Source of the DNA: Flavobacterium limicola
Lineage (GTDB): Bacteria; Bacteroidota; Bacteroidia; Flavobacteriales; Flavobacteriaceae
Direction of reading: 5' to 3'
NCBI RefSeq assembly: GCF_003634755.1
Contig: NZ_RBXA01000001.1
Location: 1,054,001-1,118,000, forward strand
Length of the DNA: 64,000 nt
In this document: piece by piece, positions 7,903-18,477 of the stretch
How the letters are laid out: each line of letters opens with the position of its first letter
Numbering within the stretch: the stretch's first letter is position 1
The notes under the pieces: generated by a model
What the model saw: only the letters and a program-made list of their open reading frames with translations
The model's database searches: none
Told to the model about the DNA's origin: nothing
Position numbers and translations under genes: made by a program

Positions 7903-9896
7903 AAGATAAATACATATCCTACAGAATTTATCTGGTCGCTTTTGCTATCTTTTTGATGGCAATCGCTATTGCTGTTAAGTTAACTAATCTTCAGTGGGTT
8001 GAAGGGGATTATTACAGAAAATTAGCTAAAGAAAGAACCGTTAGAAATTTTGTTATCCCTGCAAATAAAGGGAATATTTATTCCGCTGATGGAAGTCTTT
8101 TAGCTACATCAATTCCAAATTATGAAATTCGTTTTGATGCGGTTGCGCCTAAATCAGAAGCATTTGAAAAAAACATAAAAATATTGTCAGATTCATTGGC
8201 TCAACTTTTGGGAAAATCAACTAATTTTTTTGAAAATGAGTTAAGAAAAGCGAGAGCAAATAAGAATAGATATTATCTGGTAGCGCGAGACTTGAGTTAT
8301 ACAGAATATGTAAAAATTAAAGGCTTTCCTTTATTTAATCTTGGAGCTTACAAGGGAGGAATTATTGTTGAGCAAGAGACTATAAGGGAACATCCTATTG
8401 GTAAAATTGCTGAGCGAACTGTAGGTTATGAAAGGACTTCTAATGGTGAATCACTCGATGGAAAAGGAATCGAATGGGCTTTTAGAAAATATCTGAATGG
8501 AAAAGATGGTAAGATTTTAAAGCAAAAAATAGCAAAAGGACAGTGGAAGCCTATCCGTGATATTAATGAAGTAGATCCTCAAGACGGGTATGATGTCATA
8601 TCTACAATTGACGTTTATATTCAGGATATTGCGCATCACGCTTTACTTAAACAATTAGAATTATATGAAGCAGATCATGGTTGTGTTGTTGTTATGGAAA
8701 CAAAAACGGGGCATGTGAAAGCAATTTCTAATTTAGGAAGAGCTGGTGACGGAACCTATTATGAGACCACAAACTATGCCGTAGCGGAGTCGCATGAGCC
8801 AGGTTCTACCTATAAATTGGCGGATTTAATGGCACTCTTTGAAGATAAAAAAGCGGACACTAGTACTGTTTATGACAGTAAAGGTGGTGAAATAACTTAT
8901 TTTGGAAAAAAAGTACGTGACTCTCATAAAGGTGGTTACGGAAAAATTTCTCTGGCGCGAGGCTTTGAACTTTCATCGAATACGGTTTTAGTTCAGGCAG
9001 TATATAATGCGTATAAAGATGAGCCTTCAAAATTTGTAAATCATCTCAATAATTTTGGATTGAATAAAACTTTAGGACTTTCCATCAAAGGGGAAGGAAT
9101 ACCTTATATTCCACAACCACGTGATAAAAACTGGTCCAATATTTCATTGCCTTGGATGGCTTTTGGATATGGAGTCCATATTACCCCATTGCAAACATTA
9201 GCTTTTTATAATGCAGTTGCTAATGATGGTGAAATGGTAAAGCCTCAATTTGTTTCTGAAATCAAAGAATGGAATAGAACCATTAAAAAATATGAGAAAG
9301 AAGTTTTGAATCCGATGATTTGTTCCCCACAAACTATTTCAAAAGTAAGAGCAGTTTTGGCAAATGTTGTAAAAAAAGGAACAGCTTCAAAATTATATTC
9401 TAAGGATTTTTCGATGGCAGGAAAAACAGGGACAGCTGCTGTGAATTACGGAAAGGCTGGAGGAGCTGGAAAATATTATGCTTCGTCTTTTGTTGGCTAT
9501 TTCCCGGCAGACAAACCAATGTATTCTTGTATAGTTGTAGTGCATAAGCCAAGTACAGCACTGAATAATTATTATGGCGCTGATGTGGCAGGGCCAGTTT
9601 TCAAAAGGATTGCACAAAAGATTTTTACTGATGCTCCTTCAACAAATGAGATTAAAAATTTAAATAGAAAGATACCTAAACAAGAGAATAATTACGATTC
9701 ATTCTATGTAAAATCTCAAAATAAACAAAAAACAATTCCAAATGTTAAAGGAATGTCAGGAATGGATGCGGTCGCATTATTGGGAAATTTAGGAATAAAA
9801 GTAAAAGCCGTGGGAGTAGGAAAAGTGAAAAAACAGTCCCTTCAGGCGGGTCAAAATATTCAGAAAAACACAACTATACTATTGGAATTATCATGA
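7893..9896 (+). CDS. ftsI: Penicillin-binding protein FtsI with PASTA domain
   Basis: Division-specific peptidoglycan transpeptidase of 667 residues. There is one N-terminal membrane helix (about 11-30), a dimerisation domain with PANKGNIYSADGSLLA, and the transpeptidase domain with active serine in STYK (S305), SSN (361-363) and KTG (511-513). A C-terminal PASTA domain (about 610-667) with IPNVKGMSGMDAV is present; it is found in Bacteroidota and Gram-positive enzymes but not in E. coli FtsI. Start overlaps ftsL, and the stop overlaps murE as ATGA. Confidence 0.95.
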   Translation: MAVEDKYISYRIYLVAFAIFLMAIAIAVKLTNLQWVEGDYYRKLAKERTVRNFVIPANKGNIYSADGSLLATSIPNYEIRFDAVAPKSEAFEKNIKILSDSLAQLLGKSTNFFENELRKARANKNRYYLVARDLSYTEYVKIKGFPLFNLGAYKGGIIVEQETIREHPIGKIAERTVGYERTSNGESLDGKGIEWAFRKYLNGKDGKILKQKIAKGQWKPIRDINEVDPQDGYDVISTIDVYIQDIAHHALLKQLELYEADHGCVVVMETKTGHVKAISNLGRAGDGTYYETTNYAVAESHEPGSTYKLADLMALFEDKKADTSTVYDSKGGEITYFGKKVRDSHKGGYGKISLARGFELSSNTVLVQAVYNAYKDEPSKFVNHLNNFGLNKTLGLSIKGEGIPYIPQPRDKNWSNISLPWMAFGYGVHITPLQTLAFYNAVANDGEMVKPQFVSEIKEWNRTIKKYEKEVLNPMICSPQTISKVRAVLANVVKKGTASKLYSKDFSMAGKTGTAAVNYGKAGGAGKYYASSFVGYFPADKPMYSCIVVVHKPSTALNNYYGADVAGPVFKRIAQKIFTDAPSTNEIKNLNRKIPKQENNYDSFYVKSQNKQKTIPNVKGMSGMDAVALLGNLGIKVKAVGVGKVKKQSLQAGQNIQKNTTILLELS

Positions 9897-11356
9897 GTAT
9901 ACTAAAAGATATATTATATAAGGTAGCCATCGAAGCCGTAAAAGGTTCGACGGATATTACTGTTAATAAAATGGATTTCGATTCTAGAAAAATCGAGTCC
10001 AATGATGTTTTTATTGCTATTCGTGGTTCCATTTCGGATGGTCATGATTTTATTGAAAAAGCAATCCAGCAAGGGGCAGTTGCGATTATATGCGATACAT
10101 TTCCAGAAATTATTGCCAATGGAATTACTTACGTTCAGGTAAAAGATACGAATTCAGCCCTAGCATTTATGGCTGCAAATTATTTTGGAAATCCATCTCA
10201 AAACTTGAAATTGGTTGGAATTACGGGAACTAATGGTAAAACGACCATTGCTTCTTTATTGTATCAATTATTTAAAAAAGCAGGTTTTAAAGTAGGATTG
10301 CTTTCGACAGTTAAAATATTGGTTGACGAAATAGAATACAAAGCGACACACACGACTCCAGATTCGATTACGATAAATCATTATTTGAATGAAATGGTTG
10401 AGAACGGGGTTGAATACTGTTTTATGGAGGTGAGTTCGCATGGAATTCATCAAAAAAGAACGGAAGCATTGCATTTTGTAGGTGGAATTTTTACCAATTT
10501 GTCTCACGACCATTTGGATTATCATCCAACTTTTGCAGAATACAGAGATGTAAAAAAATCATTTTTCGATAATTTGCCAAAAACGGCATTTGCATTATCC
10601 AATATTGATGATAAAAATGGGCAAGTGATGTTACAGAATACTGTGGCAAAAAAATTGACTTATGCCTTAAAATCGTATGCCGATTATAAAGCACAAATCC
10701 TGGAAAATCAATTGTCAGGTTTGTTGTTGAAAATAAACGGAAATGAAGTTTGGGTAAAACTAATCGGAACATTTAATGCTTATAATTTATTGGCAATATA
10801 TGGAACTGCGATTGAACTTGGAATGGAAAGTTTGGAAGTACTTCGTTTACTGTCAGATTTAGAAAGTGTTTCTGGACGTTTCCAATTTATTGTTTCGGCC
10901 TCAAATATTACGGCAATTGTAGATTATGCGCATACACCGGACGCATTAGAAAATGTACTGAAAACTATTAATGATATTCGTACCAAAAACGAACAACTAA
11001 TAACGGTCGTAGGTTGTGGTGGTAATAGAGATAAAACCAAGCGACCAATCATGGCTGGCATTGCGTCGGATTTGAGTGATAAAGCAATTTTTACTTCGGA
11101 TAATCCAAGAAACGAAGATCCAGAAGTTATTATTGCTGAAATGGAACTAGGTGTTGCCCCTCAGAATTATAAAAAAATATTGACCATAACAGATAGAAAA
11201 CAAGCTATAAAAACCGCATGTCAATTGGCTCAGCCGAATGATATTATTTTAATTGCTGGAAAAGGGCATGAAACATATCAGGAAATAAATGGCGTCCGTC
11301 ATGATTTTGACGACATGAAAATAATTAAAGAAATATTAGATCAACTCCATAAATAG
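9893..11356 (+). CDS. murE: UDP-MurNAc-tripeptide synthetase MurE
   Basis: Cytoplasmic ligase that adds the third residue of the peptidoglycan stem peptide. The 487 residues include the ATP site GITGTNGKTT and the amino-acid specificity motif DNPRNEDP. In this family DNPR marks enzymes that use meso-diaminopimelate rather than lysine, so the wall is predicted to be DAP-type. It is coupled to ftsI through an ATGA overlap and is followed six bases later by mraY. Confidence 0.96.
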   Translation: MSILKDILYKVAIEAVKGSTDITVNKMDFDSRKIESNDVFIAIRGSISDGHDFIEKAIQQGAVAIICDTFPEIIANGITYVQVKDTNSALAFMAANYFGNPSQNLKLVGITGTNGKTTIASLLYQLFKKAGFKVGLLSTVKILVDEIEYKATHTTPDSITINHYLNEMVENGVEYCFMEVSSHGIHQKRTEALHFVGGIFTNLSHDHLDYHPTFAEYRDVKKSFFDNLPKTAFALSNIDDKNGQVMLQNTVAKKLTYALKSYADYKAQILENQLSGLLLKINGNEVWVKLIGTFNAYNLLAIYGTAIELGMESLEVLRLLSDLESVSGRFQFIVSASNITAIVDYAHTPDALENVLKTINDIRTKNEQLITVVGCGGNRDKTKRPIMAGIASDLSDKAIFTSDNPRNEDPEVIIAEMELGVAPQNYKKILTITDRKQAIKTACQLAQPNDIILIAGKGHETYQEINGVRHDFDDMKIIKEILDQLHK

Positions 11357-11362
11357 AAAAAT

Positions 11363-12592
11363 ATGCTGTATTATTTATTTGAATATTTAGACAAAATATT
11401 AGATGTTCCTGGAACAGGTGTTTTTCAGTACATCACTTTTAGATCGGCATTAGCATTGATGTTATCGTTGCTGTTGTCAACCATTTATGGGAAAAGAATT
11501 ATCCGTTTTTTGCAAAGACAGCAAGTGGGAGAAACCGTTCGTGAACTTGGTTTAGCAGGTCAAAACGAAAAAGCAGGTACGCCAACAATGGGAGGCTTAA
11601 TTATCATATTTGCCACTCTGGTTCCAGTTGTGCTTTTTGCAAAACTGCATAACATCTATATTGTTTTGTTGATTGTAACCACACTTTGGATGGGAACAAT
11701 TGGTTTTATAGATGATTATATTAAAATTTTCAAGAAAGATAAAGAAGGTTTAAAAGGAATATTCAAAGTTGTAGGACAAGTAGGCTTGGGTTTAATTGTG
11801 GGTATAGTTCTTTATTTTCATGCAGGCGTGACGGTTCGTACGGATACCTCTACATCGGATGTTTTTAAAGTACCAACAGAAACAGTAATTATGCCTGCGC
11901 CAATGGAAGAAAAATCCACTGCGACTACAATCCCTTTCTTTAAAAATAATGAATTTGATTACGCTGAATTATTGGCATGGACAGGTGAAGGATATGAAAA
12001 ATGGGCTTGGCTGATTTTTATTCCAGTGGTGATTTTTATCATTACAGCAGTTTCTAACGGCGCCAATTTAACCGATGGAATTGACGGCTTGGCAGCAGGA
12101 ACTTCTGCTATTTCGGTCTTGGCTCTTGGGATTTTTACGTTTGTCTCAGGGAATATTATTTTTTCTAATTATCTGAATATAATGTACATCCCTAATTCTG
12201 GGGAAATGACAGTATTTATTGCCGCATTTGTGGGATCATTGATTGGATTTCTTTGGTATAACTCGTATCCGGCATCGGTATTTATGGGCGATACAGGAAG
12301 TTTGACTATTGGTGGAATCATTGCAGTTCTTGCAATTGCCGTTCGAAAAGAAATGCTGATTCCTTTATTATGCGGAATTTTTCTTGTCGAAAATTTATCT
12401 GTGGTTCTTCAAGTAAGTTATTTTAAATACACCAAGAAACGCTTTGGCGAAGGCCGAAGAATATTTCTAATGTCTCCTTTGCATCATCATTATCAGAAAA
12501 AAGGGTATCACGAAAGTAAAATTGTAACCCGTTTTTGGATTGTTGCCATCATGCTGGCCATATTGTCAATTGTTACTTTAAAATTGAGATAG
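11363..12592 (+). CDS. mraY: Phospho-MurNAc-pentapeptide transferase MraY
   Basis: Integral membrane enzyme that transfers phospho-MurNAc-pentapeptide to undecaprenyl phosphate, making lipid I. Family signatures are [15 protein letters not shown], the catalytic [10 protein letters not shown] and the MSPLHHHY end segment. At 409 residues it is longer than the roughly 360 of E. coli because of an insertion around residues 155-215 that lacks membrane character; such an insert is usual in Bacteroidota. Confidence 0.96.
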   Translation: MLYYLFEYLDKILDVPGTGVFQYITFRSALALMLSLLLSTIYGKRIIRFLQRQQVGETVRELGLAGQNEKAGTPTMGGLIIIFATLVPVVLFAKLHNIYIVLLIVTTLWMGTIGFIDDYIKIFKKDKEGLKGIFKVVGQVGLGLIVGIVLYFHAGVTVRTDTSTSDVFKVPTETVIMPAPMEEKSTATTIPFFKNNEFDYAELLAWTGEGYEKWAWLIFIPVVIFIITAVSNGANLTDGIDGLAAGTSAISVLALGIFTFVSGNIIFSNYLNIMYIPNSGEMTVFIAAFVGSLIGFLWYNSYPASVFMGDTGSLTIGGIIAVLAIAVRKEMLIPLLCGIFLVENLSVVLQVSYFKYTKKRFGEGRRIFLMSPLHHHYQKKGYHESKIVTRFWIVAIMLAILSIVTLKLR

Positions 12593-12593
12593 T

Positions 12594-13925
12594 ATGAGGC
12601 TAGTAATTTTAGGTGGAGGCGAAAGCGGTATTGGAACTGCTATTTTGGGTAAGAAAAAAGGATATGAAGTTTTTGTATCTGATTTTGGAAAGATAAAAGG
12701 CAATTACAAAGAAGTTCTTATCATTAATGGAATTGCTTGGGAAGAAGAGAGGCATACAGAAGATTTGATTTTTAATGCTGATGTAGTGATGAAAAGTCCG
12801 GGAATTCCAGATAAGTCTCCAATAGTTAAAAAACTTTTGGAAAAAGGAATTCCTGTAATTTCAGAAATCGAGTTTGCCGCACCTTTTACAGATGCAACCA
12901 TAATAGGGATTACCGGTAGTAATGGAAAGACAACCACTACCATGCTCACACATCATTTGTTAAAATCAGCAGGGTTAAATGTAGGATTGGGTGGGAATAT
13001 TGGAAAGAGTTTTGCGTGGCAAATTGCCGATAATAAATACGATTCTTATGTGCTGGAGTTGAGTAGTTTTCAACTGGACGGAATTATGAATTTCAAACCA
13101 CATATTGCCATTATAACTAACATTAGTCCGGATCATTTAGATCGATACGATTACAAATATGAAAATTACATTGATGCAAAGTTTAGAATTACGATGAATC
13201 AAACGGAGGACGATTTCCTCATATACGATGCAGATGATGAAGCCATAAACGATTGGTTTAAAACGCACTCAACAAAAGCAAAATTAATTCCTTTTTCATT
13301 GATTAAAACTTTCAGCGAAGGGGCTTATATAAAAAACAATAAAATGGAAGTAAAGATCAATCAAGAAGAGTTTACAATGGACACAGAACACATTGCTTTA
13401 GAAGGAAAACATAATATGAAAAACGCAATGGCAGCAACCTCTGTGGCAAAATTAATGCAAATAAGAAAGGCTACAATTCGTGAGAGTCTTTCTAATTTTC
13501 AAGGAGTAGAACACCGTCTTGAGAAAGTTTTAAAAATCCACAACGTTCAATATATTAATGATTCAAAAGCAACGAATGTAAATGCTACTTTTTTTGCTTT
13601 AGATAGTATGAATACCCCTACAGTTTGGATTGTTGGGGGTGTTGATAAAGGAAATGATTACAATGAATTAATGTCATTAGTTCGTGAAAAAGTGAAAGCC
13701 ATTATTTGCCTTGGTGTTGACAACAAAAAAATCATAGATGCTTTTGGAAATGTGGTCGATATGATGATTGAGGTTACGAATATGAATGATGCTGTAAAAA
13801 TGGCTCAACGATTATCAGAAAAAGGAGATACGGTTTTATTGTCGCCAGCTTGTGCCAGTTTTGATTTGTTTGAAAACTATGAGGACAGAGGTATTCAATT
13901 TAAACAAGCGGTAAAGAGTCTATAA
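12594..13925 (+). CDS. murD: UDP-MurNAc-alanine D-glutamate ligase MurD
   Basis: Adds D-glutamate to UDP-MurNAc-L-alanine. The 443 residues start with an N-terminal nucleotide-sugar domain (VILGGGESGIG), then the central ATPase domain with GITGSNGKTTT, LSSFQLD and NISPDHLDRY, and a C-terminal domain with NDSKATN and LLSPACASFD. It starts two bases after mraY. Confidence 0.96.
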   Translation: MRLVILGGGESGIGTAILGKKKGYEVFVSDFGKIKGNYKEVLIINGIAWEEERHTEDLIFNADVVMKSPGIPDKSPIVKKLLEKGIPVISEIEFAAPFTDATIIGITGSNGKTTTTMLTHHLLKSAGLNVGLGGNIGKSFAWQIADNKYDSYVLELSSFQLDGIMNFKPHIAIITNISPDHLDRYDYKYENYIDAKFRITMNQTEDDFLIYDADDEAINDWFKTHSTKAKLIPFSLIKTFSEGAYIKNNKMEVKINQEEFTMDTEHIALEGKHNMKNAMAATSVAKLMQIRKATIRESLSNFQGVEHRLEKVLKIHNVQYINDSKATNVNATFFALDSMNTPTVWIVGGVDKGNDYNELMSLVREKVKAIICLGVDNKKIIDAFGNVVDMMIEVTNMNDAVKMAQRLSEKGDTVLLSPACASFDLFENYEDRGIQFKQAVKSL

Positions 13926-13987
13926 AAAGTTTTTTTTAGTTAAGTTGATTAACCTTTAACTAGTAAAATTTTAAACAAAAATGAAGA

Positions 13988-15274
13988 ATGAAACAGTTAG
14001 TAAACAAATTAAAAGGGGATAGGGTAATATGGTCATTTGTGGCCTTATTAGCGTTGTTTTCGTTTATGCCTGTTTTTAGTGCTAGTAGTAATTTGGCTTA
14101 TATTGGCCACGGAACTGGGAATACGTTGGGCTATTTGGTGAAACATTTGGCACATATTTGTATTGGTTTTGCAATAATATATTTTGTTCACAAAGTGCCT
14201 TATCATTATTTTAAAGCTATTTCAAAAGGAGCTTTATACGTTGTTTGGGTATTATTAGCATATACACTAATTAAAGGTACAGTAATTGCAGGTGCTAATG
14301 CCAGCAGATGGATTCAAGTACCGTTCATAGGAATCACATTTCAAACATCGACGCTAGCATCTATGGTTTTGTTTGTTTTCGTTGCGCGTTATTTGTCTAA
14401 AACAAGAGAAGTTCCTATTGATTTTAAGTCTTCGGTTTGGGAACTTTGGGTTCCGGTTTTCGTTACATTATTATTTATTTTACCAGCTAACTTTTCTACA
14501 ACGGCATTGATTTTTTCGATGGTGTTGATGTTAGTTTTTATTGGTAAATATCCATTGCGTTACATTGGAATAGTTGTGGGTTCAGGAATAGTTTTTTTAG
14601 CTTTTTTCATTCTTATTGCTAAAGCATTTCCGGAAGCATTTCCTAACCGGGTTGATACTTGGATTAATCGTATTGATAATTTTACAAGTGATAAACCAGG
14701 CGAGGATGATTATCAAATAGAGAAAGCTAAAATTGCAATAGCTTCGGGTAAAATATATGGATTAGGTCCAGGCAAAAGTGTTCAAAAAAATTTTTTACCA
14801 CAATCGTCCTCTGATTTTATTTTTGCTATAATTGTTGAGGAATATGGGCTTATAGGTGGTTTTGGCGTACTTACTTTATATCTGCTGTTGTTGTTTCGAT
14901 TTGTTATTGCTTCGCACAAGGCTAATACGTTGTTTGGGAAATTAGTAGTCGTTGGTTTAGGTTTTCCAATGATTTTTCAAGCCATGATAAATATGGCAGT
15001 TGCAGTAGAGTTATTACCTGTCACGGGACAAACATTACCATTGATAAGTAGTGGAGGAAGTTCAATTTGGATGACCTGTTTTGCACTTGGAATTATTATT
15101 AGTGTCACTAAAAAAGACGAAGAAATTGCTCAAGAATTGATGAATACTGCTAAAAGAGAAGAAGCACTTCAAAAATTAATTGACCGGGAATTAGAGGAGG
15201 AAGATGTAGTTGCAGAAAATTTTTCTATTGAGGATAAAGCTGCAAATCCTATGCATGCAGTTTTGAATAAATAA
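13988..15274 (+). CDS. ftsW: SEDS glycosyltransferase FtsW
   Basis: Polytopic membrane protein that polymerises glycan strands at the septum together with FtsI. The 428 residues contain eight or more hydrophobic helices and SEDS motifs such as GANASRWIQ, the stretch with GLGPGKSVQKNFLPQ and the LPLISSGGSS loop. The C-terminal 45 residues are charged and cytoplasmic. A 62-base gap separates it from murD. Confidence 0.94.
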   Translation: MKQLVNKLKGDRVIWSFVALLALFSFMPVFSASSNLAYIGHGTGNTLGYLVKHLAHICIGFAIIYFVHKVPYHYFKAISKGALYVVWVLLAYTLIKGTVIAGANASRWIQVPFIGITFQTSTLASMVLFVFVARYLSKTREVPIDFKSSVWELWVPVFVTLLFILPANFSTTALIFSMVLMLVFIGKYPLRYIGIVVGSGIVFLAFFILIAKAFPEAFPNRVDTWINRIDNFTSDKPGEDDYQIEKAKIAIASGKIYGLGPGKSVQKNFLPQSSSDFIFAIIVEEYGLIGGFGVLTLYLLLLFRFVIASHKANTLFGKLVVVGLGFPMIFQAMINMAVAVELLPVTGQTLPLISSGGSSIWMTCFALGIIISVTKKDEEIAQELMNTAKREEALQKLIDRELEEEDVVAENFSIEDKAANPMHAVLNK

Positions 15275-15324
15275 TTCATTTTGAGGTTTTTTTAAAGAAA
15301 TAGGAAATTAGTAATTTAAAATAA

Positions 15325-16416
15325 ATGAGACAGTATAAATTCATATTGAGTGGTGGTGGAACGGGAGGGCATATCTATCCGGCAATTGCTATTGCAAATG
15401 AATTAAAATCGCGTTTTCCGGATGCAGAATTTCTTTTTGTAGGCGCCAAAGATAAAATGGAAATGCAAAAAGTTCCTCAGGCAGGTTACAAAATCATAGG
15501 GCTTTGGATTGCAGGATTGCAAAGAAGACTGACATTTGATAATACACTTTTTCCAATCAAATTGATTAGCAGTTTGCTGAAATCAAGAACGATAATTAGT
15601 CAATTCAAACCGGATGTTGTGATTGGTACTGGAGGTTTTGCAAGTGGTCCATTGTTGCAAATAGCTGCTATTGCGGGTGTTCCAACAGTTATTCAAGAAC
15701 AGAATTCCTATCCGGGTATTACAAATAAATTGCTGAGTAAAAATGTAGATAAAATTTGCGTAGCATACGAAAACTTGGAACGTTTTTTTCCAAAGAATAA
15801 AATGATTCTGACGGGAAATCCAGTACGACAGGATTTAATTGATATTGATAGTAAAAGAGACGAGGCGATTCGCCATTTTAATTTGGATTCTGAAAAAAAA
15901 ACAGTATTAGTTCTTGGAGGAAGCCTTGGCGCAAGAAGAGTAAATCAGTTGATAGCTAAAGAGATTTTAGCTTTTTCCGCACAGAATATTCAAGTGATTT
16001 GGCAATGTGGAAAATTATATTTTGAGGATTATAAACGTTATGGTGATAACGAAAATATCCAAGTTTTTTCATTTATTGACAGGATGGATTTGGTATATGC
16101 GGCAGCAGACATTGTGATTTCACGAGCAGGTGCATCTTCGGTTTCCGAGTTGTGTATAGTGGGAAAACCAGTGATTTTTATTCCATCTCCAAACGTTGCG
16201 GAAGATCATCAGACTAAAAATGCTCAAGCTGTTGTTGATAAAAAGGGAGCGATTTTAATCAAAGAAAATGAATTGGATACAAAATTTAATACGGTATTTA
16301 ATGATTTAGTATTAAATGAAATAGTGCAAAAAGAATTATCTGAAAACATAAAAAAATTAGCTAAAGTAAACGCTACAAAAGAGATTGTTGACGAAATCAT
16401 AAAATTAATAAAATGA
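15325..16416 (+). CDS. murG: Undecaprenyl-PP-MurNAc-pentapeptide GlcNAc transferase MurG
   Basis: Membrane-associated GT-B glycosyltransferase that converts lipid I to lipid II. Recognised by [16 protein letters not shown] at the N-terminus, [20 protein letters not shown] and the UDP-GlcNAc-binding stretch [21 protein letters not shown]. Length is 363 residues, as in other bacteria. Its stop overlaps the murC start by four bases. Confidence 0.96.
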   Translation: MRQYKFILSGGGTGGHIYPAIAIANELKSRFPDAEFLFVGAKDKMEMQKVPQAGYKIIGLWIAGLQRRLTFDNTLFPIKLISSLLKSRTIISQFKPDVVIGTGGFASGPLLQIAAIAGVPTVIQEQNSYPGITNKLLSKNVDKICVAYENLERFFPKNKMILTGNPVRQDLIDIDSKRDEAIRHFNLDSEKKTVLVLGGSLGARRVNQLIAKEILAFSAQNIQVIWQCGKLYFEDYKRYGDNENIQVFSFIDRMDLVYAAADIVISRAGASSVSELCIVGKPVIFIPSPNVAEDHQTKNAQAVVDKKGAILIKENELDTKFNTVFNDLVLNEIVQKELSENIKKLAKVNATKEIVDEIIKLIK

Positions 16417-17762
16417 ACCTAAACCAAATACATAATGTATATTTCATAGGCATCGGAGGTATTGGAATGAGCGCTTTAGCTCGTTATTTCAAGACCATTG
16501 GAAAGCAGGTTTCAGGTTATGATAAAATGCCTTCAGCCCTTACCAATGAATTAATAGAAAGCGGAATCTCAATTCATTTTGAAGACAATATTGATTTGAT
16601 TCCAAAAGATTTTTTTATAGAAAACACTTTGGTGATAATCACTCCCGCAGTTCCTATGGTACATTCGGAGTGGAATTATTTCTTAGAAAGAGGGTACGTA
16701 ATTAAAAAAAGAGCAGAAGTTTTAGGGATAATCACTAAAGATACGTTCAGTTTTGCTGTTGCAGGAACCCACGGAAAAACAACAACGTCAAGTATACTTG
16801 GACATATTTTATACGAAAGTGGTGTTGACGTTACTGCCTTTATTGGAGGAATTGTAGAGAATTATAATTCGAATTTAATAGGAAGCGGAAAAACAGTTAC
16901 AGTTGTAGAAGCAGATGAGTTCGATCGTTCTTTCTTGCATTTATCTCCTAATATTGCTTGTATTACTTCTATGGATGCAGATCATTTGGATATTTACGGG
17001 ACTAGTGAAGCAATTGAAGAATCTTTTGTTGAATTTGCCTCTAAAATAGAAGATAAAAGCAAACTCTTTATTACCAAAGAATTACCACTCGAAGGCGTTA
17101 TATGTGCAGTAAACGATGAGGCTGCATTCAAAGCTTTGAATATTAGAATAGACAAAGGCAGTTATATTTTTGATGTGCAAACGCCTACTGAAATAATAAA
17201 GGATTTGCATTTTGGATTACCAGGAAAACATAATTTGATGAATGCTTTAATGGCTATAGCAATGTCAAAAACCTATGGTATAGAAAATAGCGATATTGCA
17301 AATGCTTTAGCTAGTTTCAAAGGAATTAAAAGAAGGTTTTCTTATCAGATTAAAACGGATGATTTAGTTTATATAGACGATTATGCACATCATCCAACAG
17401 AAATAAACGCAGTACATCAGGCAGTTCGGGAGTTATATCCAAACCAAAAAATTTTGGCTGTTTTTCAACCGCATTTGTTTAGCAGAACCAGAGATTTTGC
17501 AGATGATTTCGCCAAAAGTCTGTCGGCTTTTGATCAGATTATCTTATTAGATATTTATCCTGCGAGAGAGTTGCCAATGGAAGGTGTAACTACAAAATGG
17601 CTGATGGATAAAATGACAAATAAAAATTGTGTGTTAGTTTCTAAAAATGAATTGATTACTTCAATTTTAGGTAATGATGCCACAGTTATTGTTACTATCG
17701 GAGCTGGAGATATAGGAGAATTAGTACCGTCAATTAAAAAAGCAATAAATGAGACTCTTTAA
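16413..17762 (+). CDS. murC: UDP-MurNAc L-alanine ligase MurC
   Basis: Adds L-alanine to UDP-MurNAc, the first stem-peptide step. The 449 residues have an N-terminal Rossmann motif [12 protein letters not shown], the ATPase motif [22 protein letters not shown] and [11 protein letters not shown]. It overlaps murG upstream (ATGA) and ftsQ downstream by 14 bases, pointing to translational coupling. Confidence 0.96.
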   Translation: MNLNQIHNVYFIGIGGIGMSALARYFKTIGKQVSGYDKMPSALTNELIESGISIHFEDNIDLIPKDFFIENTLVIITPAVPMVHSEWNYFLERGYVIKKRAEVLGIITKDTFSFAVAGTHGKTTTSSILGHILYESGVDVTAFIGGIVENYNSNLIGSGKTVTVVEADEFDRSFLHLSPNIACITSMDADHLDIYGTSEAIEESFVEFASKIEDKSKLFITKELPLEGVICAVNDEAAFKALNIRIDKGSYIFDVQTPTEIIKDLHFGLPGKHNLMNALMAIAMSKTYGIENSDIANALASFKGIKRRFSYQIKTDDLVYIDDYAHHPTEINAVHQAVRELYPNQKILAVFQPHLFSRTRDFADDFAKSLSAFDQIILLDIYPARELPMEGVTTKWLMDKMTNKNCVLVSKNELITSILGNDATVIVTIGAGDIGELVPSIKKAINETL

Positions 17763-18471
17763 TTGGACAAATATTCGATTACTACTGATGTTTGTTTTAG
17801 TGATTTTTCTGTTTTCGTTCACATCAAACCGAAACGAAAACAGAAAATTGACTAAATCTAAGGTCATTTTTGTCGACGATAACGCCCCTTTTGTTAAACA
17901 AGAAATGGTTAATAAATTGTTGATAGAAAATAAAAGAGATGCATCAAGCATTCAAAAAGTTGATTTAGATTTGAATAAGCTGGAAAAAAGCATTAATTCA
18001 CAAGAAATGATTGACAAATCAGATGTATTTGTGACCATTGATGGTGTTCTAAAAGCAGTAGTGAAACAAAAAACTCCTATAGCCAGATTTTTTAATGAGC
18101 AAGGTTCTTTTTATGTTGATTACAAAGGAAATAGAATGCCGTTGTCAGCAAATTTTACCGCAAGAGTTCCGCTAGTTTCAGGGGAGATGAGTATAAAAAA
18201 TAGCGAAGATTTGGCTAGTTTATTTCGTGTAATTTATGATGATCCCTTTTTGAAAAAAAACATAATTGGAATTCAGATTATGCCTAATGGGAGCTTAAAA
18301 ATGTTCAATAGAAATTTTGATTATCAAATAGATTTTGGTAGAATCATAAATGTAGAGCGTAAATTTAAAAATTATAAAGCTTTTTTTCAAAAAGCAGTTT
18401 TAGACAGTTCGTTGTATAAATATAGAAAAATTGATCTCCGATTTACGGAACAAGTAGTTTGCACTAAATAA
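17749..18471 (+). CDS. ftsQ: Division protein FtsQ
   Basis: Bitopic inner-membrane protein of 240 residues with one N-terminal helix (about 5-22) and a periplasmic region that holds a POTRA-like domain and a beta domain, ending near IDLRFTEQVVCTK, which resembles the FtsB-binding strand of FtsQ. It would recruit and regulate FtsL, FtsI and FtsW. The family is poorly conserved, but the position between murC and ftsA is diagnostic. Confidence 0.88.
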   Translation: MRLFNWTNIRLLLMFVLVIFLFSFTSNRNENRKLTKSKVIFVDDNAPFVKQEMVNKLLIENKRDASSIQKVDLDLNKLEKSINSQEMIDKSDVFVTIDGVLKAVVKQKTPIARFFNEQGSFYVDYKGNRMPLSANFTARVPLVSGEMSIKNSEDLASLFRVIYDDPFLKKNIIGIQIMPNGSLKMFNRNFDYQIDFGRIINVERKFKNYKAFFQKAVLDSSLYKYRKIDLRFTEQVVCTK

Positions 18472-18477
18472 TAGATA